A stretch of DNA of 64,000 nucleotides, from positions 930,001-994,000 of the forward strand of contig NZ_CP089746.1 of the NCBI RefSeq assembly GCF_029541745.1, in the 5' to 3' direction. A program made the position numbers and the translations under genes. Below are positions 1 through 10,298 of the stretch, piece after piece; the stretch's first letter is position 1; each line of letters opens with the position of its first letter. Below the pieces are notes generated by a model. The model saw only the letters and a list, made by a program, of their open reading frames with translations. It did no database searches and was not told where the DNA came from. This DNA is from Streptomyces sp. LX-29. Lineage in GTDB: Bacteria > Actinomycetota > Actinomycetes > Streptomycetales > Streptomycetaceae.

Positions 1-696
1 TTGCTGAACACCGGCAAGCGGCCGGTCCCCTCCACCCACGGGCTGCTGACCACCCTGGGCTACCAGCTCGACGGCGACGCCCCCGTGTACTGCCTGGAGG
101 GTTCGATCGCGATCACGGGGGCGCTGGTGCAGTGGTTCCGCGACCAGTTGGGCATCATCCGGTCCGCCGACGAGATCGAGTCGCTCGCGGCGAGCGTGGA
201 CGACAACGGCGGCGCGTACGTCGTCCCGGCGTTCTCCGGGCTCTTCGCCCCGTACTGGCGCGCGGACGCGCGGGGCGTGATCACCGGGCTGACGCGGTAC
301 GTCACCAGGGCGCATCTGGCGCGGGCCGTACTGGAGGCCACCAGTTGGCAGACGCGCGAGGTCGTCGACGCGATGTACGAGGACTCCGGGGTGCGGATCA
401 CCTCGCTGAAGGTCGACGGCGGCATGACCGCCAACGGGCTGTTGATGCAGCATCAGGCCGATGTGCTGGGTGTACCGGTGATCCGTCCGGTGGTCGCCGA
501 GACCACTTGTCTCGGCGCCGCGTACGCGGCCGGACTGGCCACCGGCGTCTGGCGGGACCTCGACGAGCTCCGGTCGCACTGGCGGCGCGCGGCGGAGTGG
601 ACGCCGCGGATGCCGGCCGAGGCGCGTGAGCGGGAGTACCGCAACTGGCGCCGGGCGGTGGAGCGGTCCTTCGGCTGGCAGGAGGAAGGGGCGTGA
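1..696 (+). CDS. glpK: Glycerol kinase, C-terminal part (5' truncated)
   Basis: This is the last 231 residues of a FGGY-family glycerol kinase, which phosphorylates glycerol with ATP to sn-glycerol 3-phosphate in the cytoplasm. The frame opens at base 1 inside the family segment LNTG...HGLLTT, so the true start lies outside the window and the TTG at base 1 is not a start. Visible family landmarks are [15 protein letters not shown], the [14 protein letters not shown] stretch, and the C-terminal ATP-binding segment [15 protein letters not shown] followed by [14 protein letters not shown]. Full-length relatives are about 500 residues, so a little over half is missing. A strong hairpin follows the stop. 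No other glycerol gene is in view, so the operon context cannot be judged. Confidence 0.93.
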   Translation: MLNTGKRPVPSTHGLLTTLGYQLDGDAPVYCLEGSIAITGALVQWFRDQLGIIRSADEIESLAASVDDNGGAYVVPAFSGLFAPYWRADARGVITGLTRYVTRAHLARAVLEATSWQTREVVDAMYEDSGVRITSLKVDGGMTANGLLMQHQADVLGVPVIRPVVAETTCLGAAYAAGLATGVWRDLDELRSHWRRAAEWTPRMPAEAREREYRNWRRAVERSFGWQEEGA

Positions 697-727
697 CCGT
701 GGGCGGCCGCGCGCCCGCGTAGGACCG

Positions 728-760
728 CGGCCCGTACCCCGGACGGCGGGGTACGGGCCG
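728..760 (+). terminator. Hairpin terminator after glpK
   Basis: A perfect 13-bp stem (CGGCCCGTACCCC at 728-740 pairing with 748-760) with a 7-nt loop starts 32 bases after the glpK stop. There is no U-tract, which is usual for streptomycete terminators. It lies between the convergent glpK and cvnD genes and could act in both directions. Confidence 0.7.
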
Positions 761-903
761 TGTGACCCCCGGACGGCGATCCCTGCCGGGTTGCCGGCCC
801 GGACGGCGAACTGAGCCTCGTGGCCGGTGTGACGCCCGGACGGCGATCCCAGCCCGTGGCCGGCGCGACACCGAACGGCATCCCGGCCCGTGGCCGGCGC
901 GAC
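761..903. repeat. Degenerate ~35-bp tandem repeat between convergent genes
   Basis: About four diverged copies of a unit built around CCCGGACGGCGATCCC and GTGGCCGGCGCGAC follow one another between the glpK hairpin and the end of cvnD. No coding function is evident. Similar local repeat arrays occur in other gene-end gaps of this window. Confidence 0.55.
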
Positions 904-928
904 GTTTCCGCGGCGCGGCGCCGCGCGG

Positions 929-1525
929 TCAGCGCCTCGTCGCGGACACCATCATGGCGTGCTCGACCACCGATATGAGCACCTCCTTGACCGACTCCCG
1001 CGCGCGGGCGTCGCACATGACGACCGGGGTGACCGGGTCGAGGTCCAGCGCGTCGCGCACCGCCTGCTCGGGGTAGCGGTCGGCGCCCTCGAAGCAGTTG
1101 ACGGCGACCGTGAACGCGATGCCGCGCCGCTCGAAGTAGTCGACGGCGGCGAAGCAGTCCTCCAGGCGTCGGGTGTCCGCCAGGACCACCGCGCCCAGGG
1201 CACCGGTCGCCAGCTCGTCCCACAGGAACCAGAAACGATCCTGCCCGGGCGTGCCGAAGAGGTAGAGGACGAGGTCCTCGCGCAGCGTGATGCGCCCGAA
1301 GTCCATGGCGACGGTGGTGGTGCGCTTGCCCTCCACCCCGACGGTGTCGTCGAAGGGGCGGCTCGCCTCGGTGAGCAGCTCCTCCGTGCGCAGCGGCTTG
1401 ATCTCGCTCACCGCGCCCACCAGGGTCGTCTTCCCGGCCCCGAACCCACCCGCCACCAGGATCTTCAGCGTGACCGGTTCGACGACCGGAGCACGGCCCG
1501 CCCAGTCAGAGTGCCCGTAGACCAT
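929..1525 (-). CDS. cvnD: Conservon small GTPase-like protein (CvnD)
   Basis: A 198-residue P-loop NTPase of the Ras/MglA-like class found as the last gene of actinomycete conservons, where it is thought to act at the membrane with the CvnA kinase as a G-protein-like signalling complex. The P-loop GGFGAGKTT is at residues 26-34 and the G3-like segment LFGTPGQDRF follows. The G4 specificity motif reads VNCFEG where classical Ras proteins have NKxD, so guanine specificity is not assured from sequence. Its start overlaps the end of cvnC by 20 bp, which supports translational coupling. Order and overlaps match the cvnA-B-C-D arrangement. The specific signal is unknown. Confidence 0.9.
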   Translation of the reverse strand: MVYGHSDWAGRAPVVEPVTLKILVAGGFGAGKTTLVGAVSEIKPLRTEELLTEASRPFDDTVGVEGKRTTTVAMDFGRITLREDLVLYLFGTPGQDRFWFLWDELATGALGAVVLADTRRLEDCFAAVDYFERRGIAFTVAVNCFEGADRYPEQAVRDALDLDPVTPVVMCDARARESVKEVLISVVEHAMMVSATRR

Positions 1526-1892
1526 TGATCACCTCGCGCAGAATCCTCTCGTCCGGCAGTTCCGCCGGAGGAACGGGCCGGGACACGCGCACCAGCTCCG
1601 CGTGTAACAGATCGCCGATGAGCACGCGGACCACCCCGACGGGCAGGTCGAGCTCGGCGGCCAGTTCGGCGACGGACAGGGGGGTGTCCCGGCTGAGATC
1701 GACGATGTCGATGTGCTCCGGGGACAGGGTCTGGTCGGCGACGGACCGGGTGTCCACCCGGTCCGCGACGACGACGGCGATCAGGTCGAGCTTGCCCTCC
1801 GCGGCACTGCGGGTGCGGCCCCGCGTCATCGCGTACGGCCGCACCACCGGTCCCGCCGCGTCGTCGAACCAGCCCTCCGCGGTCTCCGTCAT
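1506..1892 (-). CDS. cvnC: DUF742 conservon protein (CvnC)
   Basis: A 128-residue DUF742 protein, the third member of the conservon. The N-terminal VVRPYAMTRGRT motif (residues 16-27) and the C-terminal winged-helix-like part (PLSVAELAAELDLPVGVVRV, residues 71-90) are typical. These proteins are thought to bridge the roadblock and GTPase subunits, though their biochemistry is poorly known. Codon 96 (bases 1605-1607) is the rare leucine codon TTA, which in streptomycetes needs the bldA tRNA. Translation of the distal part of this operon may therefore be tied to development. The gene begins 9 bp after cvnB ends and overlaps cvnD. Confidence 0.9.
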   Translation of the reverse strand: MTETAEGWFDDAAGPVVRPYAMTRGRTRSAAEGKLDLIAVVVADRVDTRSVADQTLSPEHIDIVDLSRDTPLSVAELAAELDLPVGVVRVLIGDLLHAELVRVSRPVPPAELPDERILREVINGLRAL

Positions 1893-1901
1893 GTCACCTC
1901 G

Positions 1902-2327
1902 TCATCCGCCGGCGCGGGTGGGCGTGCCCAGGTGCGCCCCCACCCGCTTGACCAGCAGCGTCATCTCGTATGCGACCTGTCCGACGTCGGAGTCGGCGTC
2001 GGCCAGCACGGCCAGACAACTGCCGTCGCCCGCGGCCGTGACGAACAGGAAGGCGTCGTCGAGCTCGACGATGGTCTGCCGGACCCGGCCGACGTCGAAG
2101 TGCCGGCCGACGCCCTTGGCCAGGCTGTGGAAGCCCGACGCGACGGCGGCCAGGTGCTCACCGTCCTCCCGGGACAGGTCGCGCGAGCCGCCGGTGGGCA
2201 GCCCGTCGCCGGACAGCACCAGCGCCTTGCGGATGCTGCCCACGCGCCCGACCAGCTCGTCGAGCAACCAGTTCAACTCGCCCGTCGCCGCCGGTGTGTT
2301 GCGTGCCGCTGCGTTCGGTGCGGTCAT
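1902..2327 (-). CDS. cvnB: Roadblock/LC7 domain protein (CvnB)
   Basis: A 141-residue single-domain roadblock/LC7 protein. The domain runs from about residue 18 (LNWLLDELVGRVGSIRKALVL) to the C-terminus, with the typical QTIVELDDAFLFVTAAGDGSCLAVLA strand region. Roadblock proteins dimerise and act as regulatory partners of small GTPases; in conservons CvnB is taken as a partner of CvnD. Its ATG overlaps the cvnA stop in an ATGA arrangement (2324-2327), so the two are probably translationally coupled. No signal peptide or membrane segment is present. Confidence 0.9.
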   Translation of the reverse strand: MTAPNAAARNTPAATGELNWLLDELVGRVGSIRKALVLSGDGLPTGGSRDLSREDGEHLAAVASGFHSLAKGVGRHFDVGRVRQTIVELDDAFLFVTAAGDGSCLAVLADADSDVGQVAYEMTLLVKRVGAHLGTPTRAGG

Positions 2328-5300
2328 CGACCGTCCCCCTCGTAGTTCGTTCCAGGTGCCGTCTGATCCCGGCCGCCGGGTCTGGCGGCGGTGTCCCGGC
2401 TACCGCCGGGTGTCGCCCCCTGCCGGCGTCCGCGCTGCCAGCCCCGTTGGAGCGAGGCCATGGTGGCCCGCGCCTGTTCCGCATCGCGTTCGGGATCGGT
2501 CTCGGCAGGGTATCGCTCCGCCTCGGTCCGTGTGGCGGGGGCGTTCTTCAACTGCGGTGCGAGGTTGGCCTGTCGTATCCGCCGGGGCAGCCCCTCCGGC
2601 GTCCTGCGCGGGAGGGCCAGGGTGGACTCGTCCGGCAGGGTGGGGTGGTCCGGCCGCGGACGGACCGGCTCCGGTGCCGCGGGGCGCCCGGCGCCCGGGC
2701 CCTGGCGCGGCACCGACGGGCCGGAGGCCGGCGGGGCGGGCTGGCCCGCGTGCGGATCCCAGCCGCGCTGTCGGGGCAGCGGGACGGGGTCGTGGCCGGC
2801 AGGGTCGTGGCCGGTGTCCGACGCCCCGGGGTGCGCTCCGGACCAGCCGGCGTCGCCGGCTGCGCCGCCGCCGTGGCCGTAGCCGCCCTGGGCCCCCTGG
2901 GGGCCGTTCGGGAGTCCGGCGCCGCCTCCGTGGGCCGCGCGGGGTGCGTTCCCGGGCGCCCCGGCGCCCTGGTCGGGCGCGCCGACCCCGCGGGCGTCGG
3001 CGCCGCGGGCGTCGCCGTCCCGGTGGTCGATGCCGCGGGCGTCGACGCCGCCGTTCCCCGGGGCGTCCTCGGCCGGGCCGCGGGCGTGGCGGCCGACGGG
3101 TCGGCCGTGGTCGGAGACCAGGACCGGCGGCACACGGCGCGGCAGGGGCGGCGCGGGCTCGGCGGGCCCGCCGGAGCCCGAACCCTCGGGCGAGGGGCGA
3201 CGCTCGGCGGCGGGCGCCTGGACGGATCGCATCGGCGGGGTGGACGAGGCGGACGGCGGCGGGAGCTCGGGCGACAGGGGCCGCGCCGGGGGCGAGGACT
3301 GCGCCGGGGGCATGCCGGTCAGGCCGCGGCTGCGGAACAGGCCGCCCTCCTCCTCGTCGTCCTCCAGGTCCGCCGGATCGGGTGCGCCGTGCGCCCCGGG
3401 GAGCGGGTGCGGCCGGGCCGCCAGGTCGAACCGGGAGGCCGGCGCCCCCCGCTCGGCCGGCCCGTCCGCGTCCCACCCGTCCAGCCGCGCGGGGGTGGGC
3501 GCCGCCCGGTCCGGGCGGCCGGCGGGGTCGTCGACGCTCTGCAGCCCGATGGACGCGGCGCTGCCGCCCGACGCCCCGGCCAGGGCCTCGAAGATGCCGC
3601 CGTCGTCGGGCGTCGGGCCCTCCTCGCCGTCGCCGTCCGGATCGGTGCCGGTCAGCAGCGTGGCCGGGATGAGCACGACCGCGGTGGTGCCCCCGTACGG
3701 GGACGGCTGGAGCGAGACCCGTACGCCCTGCCGCTGGGCCAGCCGGCTGACCACGAACAGTCCGAGCCGGTCGGTGTCGGAGAGCTCGAAGTCGGGGGTC
3801 TCGGCGAGTCGCAGATTGGCCTCCAGCAGCGCGTCGCCCGCCATGCCGAGGCCCCGGTCGTGGATCTCCAGGGTGAAGCCGTTGGCGACGCGCTCGCCGT
3901 GGACCTGCACGACGGTGTGCGGCGGGGAGAACACGGTGGCGTTCTCCAGGAGTTCGGCGATGAGGTGGGTGAGGTCGGCGACGGCGGGGCCGTTGACGGC
4001 CAGCCGCGGCAGCCGGCGCACCTCGATGCGCTCGTAGTCCTCGACCTCGGCGACGGCGGCGCGCACCACGTCCATCAGCTGGATGGGTTTGCGCCACTGT
4101 CGGGAGGGGGCCGCTCCGGAGAGGATGACCAGCCCCTCGGCGTGCCGCCGCATGCGGGTGGTCATGTGGTCCAGGCGGAACAGGTCGGCGAGCTCGTCGG
4201 TGTCCTCGGTGCGCCGCTCCATCTCGTCCAGCAGCGTCAGCTGGCGGTGCAGCAGCACCTGGCTGCGGCGGGCGAGGTTGACGAAGACCTCGGAGACGCC
4301 GTGGCGCATGTCGGCCTGTTTGACGGCGGCCTCGACCGCCGCCCGCTGCAGGGTGTTGAGGGCCTGGCCGACCTGACCCATCTCGTCCGAGCCGTACTCC
4401 AGGCGGGGCGCCTCGGTCTCCACGTCGACCTGCTCGCCGGCCCCGAGCCTGCGCATGACGCTGGGCAGTCGGACACTGGCCACCTCGTGGGCGTCCTTGC
4501 GCAGCCGGTTCAGGTCGCGGACCAGGTTACGGCCGATGCGGACCGAGACGAAGATCGAGGCGACCAGGGCGAGGAAGCCGGCGATGCCGGCGATACCGGC
4601 CTGGAGCAGCACGCTCTCGGCCTCCGGCTCGACGCGGTCCTTGAAGCGGTCGGTGGCCTCGCTGTTGAGCCGGTCGTAGTCGTCCAGCACCGGCTTGGCG
4701 GCGGCCTCCCAGCGATCCTGGTCCATGACCTTCAGCACGCGCGAGGCGCCGCCGGTGAGGATCTTGTCCTCGGCGATGCGCAGCGCCTCGGGGGCGGCCG
4801 TGTTGCGCCGGTAGTCCTGGAAGACCTTCTGTTCCGAGACCGGCAGGATCGGCATGTTGGTGGCGTAGAGCAGATTGCGCTCGGCGATGAGGTCGGAGAT
4901 CGCCCGCATGTCGCGCCCGGTCATCTTCTTGGCGGTGAGGGCGCCCATGAACAGCGCGTCCTCGCGGGAGAGGGCCTCGCGGGCGCGGATCATGGCGACC
5001 AGGGCGCGCCCCTGCTTGTCCAGGTCGGCATCGGGCACCGAGTGCAGCGAGCTGCGGAAGGTGTAGCAGAGGTCGACCAGCTTGTTGTACGCGTCGTACG
5101 CGGCCAGGCTGGTGATGGTACGGTCCTCGACCTTGCGGCGCAGGGTGTCCAGGCCGTCGGCGCCTTCGAGGATCGCGGCGAGCTGGGCCCTGGACTCGCC
5201 ACTCATCTTGTCGCGGATGTCGCCGTCGGAGGCGTTGGCGCGCAGCTTGACCATGACCTGGTTGGTCTCCCGCTGCCGCGCGTGCAGCACCGGGAGCGCG

Positions 5301-5539
5301 TCGGCCTGCTCGGGGTCCGCGAGCCGGATGAGCGTCTGGCGGCGCTCCTTCTGGAGGGCGTGCACCGCGTCCTCGACGGGATAGCCCACGTCGTCGACGA
5401 TGTCCGCGGCGTCCAGCAGTTGCATCGCCTCGCGGCCGGTGATCACTGTGGCGAAGGCCCACAGGGCCGTCAGCGAGACGAGCGGCACCAGCAACAGCGC
5501 CACGATCTTCCGGCGGATGGACTTCCCGCGAAAGCGCAT
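2324..5539 (-). CDS. cvnA: Conservon sensor histidine kinase-like protein (CvnA)
   Basis: A 1071-residue membrane sensor kinase-like protein and first gene of the conservon. A membrane helix at residues 9-28 (KIVALLLVPLVSLTALWAFA) is followed by a helical extracytoplasmic sensor domain of the nitrate/nitrite-sensing type, a second membrane helix near 315-340, a HAMP-like linker, and an HATPase_c domain with N-box ELLENATVFSPP near residue 528 and DRGLGM beyond it. Residues from about 630 onward are a 440-residue Pro/Gly/Ala-rich, probably disordered tail, characteristic of CvnA proteins. No clear phospho-acceptor His box is seen. The ATG at 5539 was chosen because GGGGAG precedes it and the membrane helix follows directly; upstream in-frame codons look non-coding. 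Confidence 0.88.
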   Translation of the reverse strand: MRFRGKSIRRKIVALLLVPLVSLTALWAFATVITGREAMQLLDAADIVDDVGYPVEDAVHALQKERRQTLIRLADPEQADALPVLHARQRETNQVMVKLRANASDGDIRDKMSGESRAQLAAILEGADGLDTLRRKVEDRTITSLAAYDAYNKLVDLCYTFRSSLHSVPDADLDKQGRALVAMIRAREALSREDALFMGALTAKKMTGRDMRAISDLIAERNLLYATNMPILPVSEQKVFQDYRRNTAAPEALRIAEDKILTGGASRVLKVMDQDRWEAAAKPVLDDYDRLNSEATDRFKDRVEPEAESVLLQAGIAGIAGFLALVASIFVSVRIGRNLVRDLNRLRKDAHEVASVRLPSVMRRLGAGEQVDVETEAPRLEYGSDEMGQVGQALNTLQRAAVEAAVKQADMRHGVSEVFVNLARRSQVLLHRQLTLLDEMERRTEDTDELADLFRLDHMTTRMRRHAEGLVILSGAAPSRQWRKPIQLMDVVRAAVAEVEDYERIEVRRLPRLAVNGPAVADLTHLIAELLENATVFSPPHTVVQVHGERVANGFTLEIHDRGLGMAGDALLEANLRLAETPDFELSDTDRLGLFVVSRLAQRQGVRVSLQPSPYGGTTAVVLIPATLLTGTDPDGDGEEGPTPDDGGIFEALAGASGGSAASIGLQSVDDPAGRPDRAAPTPARLDGWDADGPAERGAPASRFDLAARPHPLPGAHGAPDPADLEDDEEEGGLFRSRGLTGMPPAQSSPPARPLSPELPPPSASSTPPMRSVQAPAAERRPSPEGSGSGGPAEPAPPLPRRVPPVLVSDHGRPVGRHARGPAEDAPGNGGVDARGIDHRDGDARGADARGVGAPDQGAGAPGNAPRAAHGGGAGLPNGPQGAQGGYGHGGGAAGDAGWSGAHPGASDTGHDPAGHDPVPLPRQRGWDPHAGQPAPPASGPSVPRQGPGAGRPAAPEPVRPRPDHPTLPDESTLALPRRTPEGLPRRIRQANLAPQLKNAPATRTEAERYPAETDPERDAEQARATMASLQRGWQRGRRQGATPGGSRDTAARPGGRDQTAPGTNYEGDGR

Positions 5540-5597
5540 GGCCTCCCCAACGTCAACCCCGAAACACGGGTGTGCAGTTCCGACAACAAGCGGCGTG

Positions 5598-5627
5598 AGC
5601 CTACTACCGGTAATTGACCAACTCGAA
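5598..5627 (-). promoter_or_regulatory. Candidate cvnA promoter
   Basis: Read on the minus strand, TTCGAG and TAGGCT are separated by 18 bp, giving a transcription start about 50 bases upstream of the cvnA ATG. The -10 element fits the streptomycete housekeeping pattern; the -35 is only a partial match. Confidence 0.35.
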
Positions 5628-5765
5628 GGCTGTGTCCGGTTCATGACGGACCGTAGACTTCGCGCTTGATCACCAAGTGTCCGGGGATTCTCCGACTTAC
5701 CCCCTGCGATTCCCGGGGTCGGTGGCCGGTTCCTGCGCGTTTCGCGCAGCCCACTTCTGGCCGGA

Positions 5766-5832
5766 ATTCCCCTCCCTCCGGGAACCTTCCGCCCCTGAAG
5801 TTCGTGCCTCCGGGAGGGAGACTGTGGGGAAT
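5766..5832. repeat. Long imperfect inverted repeat
   Basis: ATTCCCC followed by TCCCTCC (5766-5779) is mirrored by GGAGGGAG (5813-5820) and GGGGAAT (5826-5832). Together they form a two-step stem with a bulge and a loop of about 30 nt. It could be an RNA leader structure for the membrane-protein gene at 5908 or a protein-binding site. Confidence 0.45.
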
Positions 5833-5907
5833 AGGACCCATGTCCCGCCTTGTGCGGCGGCGGGAACGGGGTGGGCCCGAGCGGCCACAGGAAGGGGTAC
5901 GGAGGCC

Positions 5908-6432
5908 ATGGGCAAGGATCGCGACATCCCAGGGGAGGTTCCGGCCGACGTCGCGGTGGGCAGGCTCCGGCCATTGTGGGTCGAGGAACCCGCCCGCCGG
6001 CGGCGGCTGGCGGACCCGGTGCGTACGGCGGCGGTCCGCGCGGTCGTCATCATCGCGGTGACGCTGGTGCAGGCGATGATCGCGGCGCTGTGCACCCTCG
6101 CGGGGGCGTGGCTCGCCTTCCCGGCGGTGCTGTTGACGGTGGCCGGCACGATCGCTTCCACCTGGGGCGTGTTGGACGTGTGGGTCACCCGCCAGGTGTG
6201 GAACCAGCGCCACGGCGTGGAGTCCCGGCCCAGCAGCACGGCGCGGGCGCGGCGGCGCGAGCGCCGTCGGCAGCGCGCCGCGGAGCGGGCCGCCGCGCGG
6301 GCGGCCAGGCGCAGAGCGACCGCCCGCGCGGAGTGGCCGGAGGCGGCCGCGGTCACGGATCGCGCAGGGGAGCGCCGGCACGTGTCGAACCCGCGCCAGG
6401 AGACCGACCGGAGCCTTACCACGACCTCTTGA
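5908..6432 (+). CDS. Small basic membrane protein, unknown function
   Basis: A 174-residue protein I do not recognise by name. Two hydrophobic segments at about residues 46-66 (VVIIAVTLVQAMIAALCTLA) and 68-90 predict a membrane hairpin. The C-terminal third is very rich in Arg and Ala (residues 108-145), likely a cytoplasmic tail that could bind nucleic acid or phospholipid. The ATG was chosen because GGAGG precedes it by two bases. It is transcribed divergently from the conservon and stands alone. A link to conservon signalling is possible from position only. Confidence 0.65.
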   Translation: MGKDRDIPGEVPADVAVGRLRPLWVEEPARRRRLADPVRTAAVRAVVIIAVTLVQAMIAALCTLAGAWLAFPAVLLTVAGTIASTWGVLDVWVTRQVWNQRHGVESRPSSTARARRRERRRQRAAERAAARAARRRATARAEWPEAAAVTDRAGERRHVSNPRQETDRSLTTTS

Positions 6433-6514
6433 CGCGCATCAGGCACGGCTCCAGAGTTATCGACCGTCGCCTTTCTCCTTCGCATTCCGACCCGCCGGCC
6501 GGCGACGCAAGCTC

Positions 6515-6534
6515 CCTTATAACGCCTTATAAGG
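6515..6534 (+). promoter_or_regulatory. Repeated CCTTATAA element over the ribosome-binding site
   Basis: CCTTATAA occurs at 6515-6522 and again at 6525-6532, exactly one helical turn apart. The second copy is part of the perfect palindrome CCTTATAAGG (6525-6534), whose last bases form the AAGGAG ribosome-binding site of the gene starting at 6543. Such an AT-rich, phased element stands out in this DNA and could be an operator or a -10 region. Confidence 0.45.
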
Positions 6535-6539
6535 AGTGA

Positions 6540-9023
<2,484 letters not shown>

Positions 9024-9119
9024 CCTCGGCGGCCCCGACGCACGACGTTCGATCCGGCACCTCCCGGCCCCGCCCCGCGCGGGGCGCGTTCGGATACGCC
9101 ACCGACCCTGGAGGCCAGC

Positions 9120-10283
9120 TTGTCCCCCACCTATGACGTGATCGTGCTCGGTCTGGGCGGCATGGGCGGTGCCGCCGCCTACCACCTCGCCGCGCGGGGC
9201 GCCCGGGTGTTGGGGCTGGAGCGGTTCGGCCCGGTGCACCGGCACGGCTCCAGCCACGGCGGTTCCCGGATCATCCGCCAGGCGTACTTCGAGGACCCGG
9301 CGTATGTGCCGCTGTTGCTGCGCTCCTACGAGCTGTTCGAGCGGCTGGAGCGGGACACCGGGCGCGAGGTGGCCACGCTGTGCGGCGGGGTGATGGCCGG
9401 CAGGCCGGACAGCCGGACCGTGGCGGGCAGCCTGCGCTCCGCCCGCCGCTGGGACCTGCCGCACGAGGTGTTGGACGCCAAGGAGATCCGCCGCCGCTTC
9501 CCCACCATGGCCCCGGCCGACGACGAGGTGGCGCTCTACGAGGAGCGGGCCGGCCTGGTGCGGCCGGAGCAGACGGTGGCGGCCCACGTCCAGCTCGCGC
9601 TGCGGCACGGGGCCGAGCTGCGCTTCCAGGAGCCGGTGACCCGCTGGGAGGCGCTGCCCGGCCACCGGGGGGTGCGCGTGCACACCGCCGAGAACAGCTA
9701 CACCGCGGGCCATCTGGTGGTCTGCCCGGGCGCCTGGGCTCCCCGGCTGCTGGCCGGGCTGGGTCTGCCGATCACCGTCGAGCGGCAGGTCATGTACTGG
9801 TTCCAGCCCGAGGGCGGCGTGGCTCCCTTCGAGCCCGGACGCCACCCCGTCTACATCTGGGAGGACGCGGACGGGGTGCAGATCTACGGATTCCCGGCGA
9901 TCGACGGCCCGCGCGGGGGCGCGAAGGTGGCCTTCTTCCGCAAGGGCGGCACCCCGTGCACCCCGGAGACCATCGACCGCGCGGTGCACGACCACGAGGT
10001 GGCGGCCATGGCCGCCCAGGTGGGCCGCCCGCTGCCCACCCTGCCCGGCACCTTCCTCAAGGCCGCCACCTGCATGTACAGCACCACCCCCGACGAGCAC
10101 TTCGGGATCGGCCCGCACCCGGAACACCCCGGTTCCACCACGGTCGCCTGCGGCTTCTCCGGGCACGGGTTCAAGTTCGTACCGGTGGTCGGGGAGATCC
10201 TCGCCGACCTGGCGCTGGACGGCGCGACGGCGCACCCCATCGAGCTCTTCGATCCGCGGCGGCCCGTCGCCGCGCCCGCCTGA
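9120..10283 (+). CDS. Monomeric sarcosine oxidase / N-methyl amino acid oxidase-like
   Basis: A 387-residue flavoprotein of the MSOX/N-methyltryptophan oxidase family, which oxidises N-methyl groups of secondary amino acids, giving formaldehyde and peroxide. The FAD motif [17 protein letters not shown] is at residues 6-22, and [18 protein letters not shown] is the family segment near the flavin. [15 protein letters not shown] contains the cysteine that covalently holds FAD in this family. The start is a TTG with CTGGAGG seven bases upstream. It lies between the dimethylglycine dehydrogenase-like and Rieske genes and plausibly takes sarcosine to glycine. Length and motifs fit well; substrate is inferred. 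Confidence 0.85.
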   Translation: MSPTYDVIVLGLGGMGGAAAYHLAARGARVLGLERFGPVHRHGSSHGGSRIIRQAYFEDPAYVPLLLRSYELFERLERDTGREVATLCGGVMAGRPDSRTVAGSLRSARRWDLPHEVLDAKEIRRRFPTMAPADDEVALYEERAGLVRPEQTVAAHVQLALRHGAELRFQEPVTRWEALPGHRGVRVHTAENSYTAGHLVVCPGAWAPRLLAGLGLPITVERQVMYWFQPEGGVAPFEPGRHPVYIWEDADGVQIYGFPAIDGPRGGAKVAFFRKGGTPCTPETIDRAVHDHEVAAMAAQVGRPLPTLPGTFLKAATCMYSTTPDEHFGIGPHPEHPGSTTVACGFSGHGFKFVPVVGEILADLALDGATAHPIELFDPRRPVAAPA

Positions 10284-10298
10284 CGAAGGTGGTCCGTC

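Larger units (their letters stand above)
5540..5907. other. Divergent intergenic region upstream of cvnA
   Basis: This 368-bp gap separates cvnA from the plus-strand membrane-protein gene. It holds the candidate cvnA promoter, the long imperfect inverted repeat at 5766-5832, and a GGAGG ribosome-binding site just before the ATG at 5908. Several frames stay open across it, but none has a convincing start and protein-like composition. Confidence 0.6.

Noticed and set aside
2294..5617. Long plus-strand open frame opposite cvnA
   Set aside because: Mirror frame of a well-supported kinase gene; no motifs, no ribosome-binding site.
6411..6432. Additional TTA codon candidates (for example 6414 and 8472)
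   Set aside because: These TTA triplets are out of frame in their genes, so they do not encode leucine.
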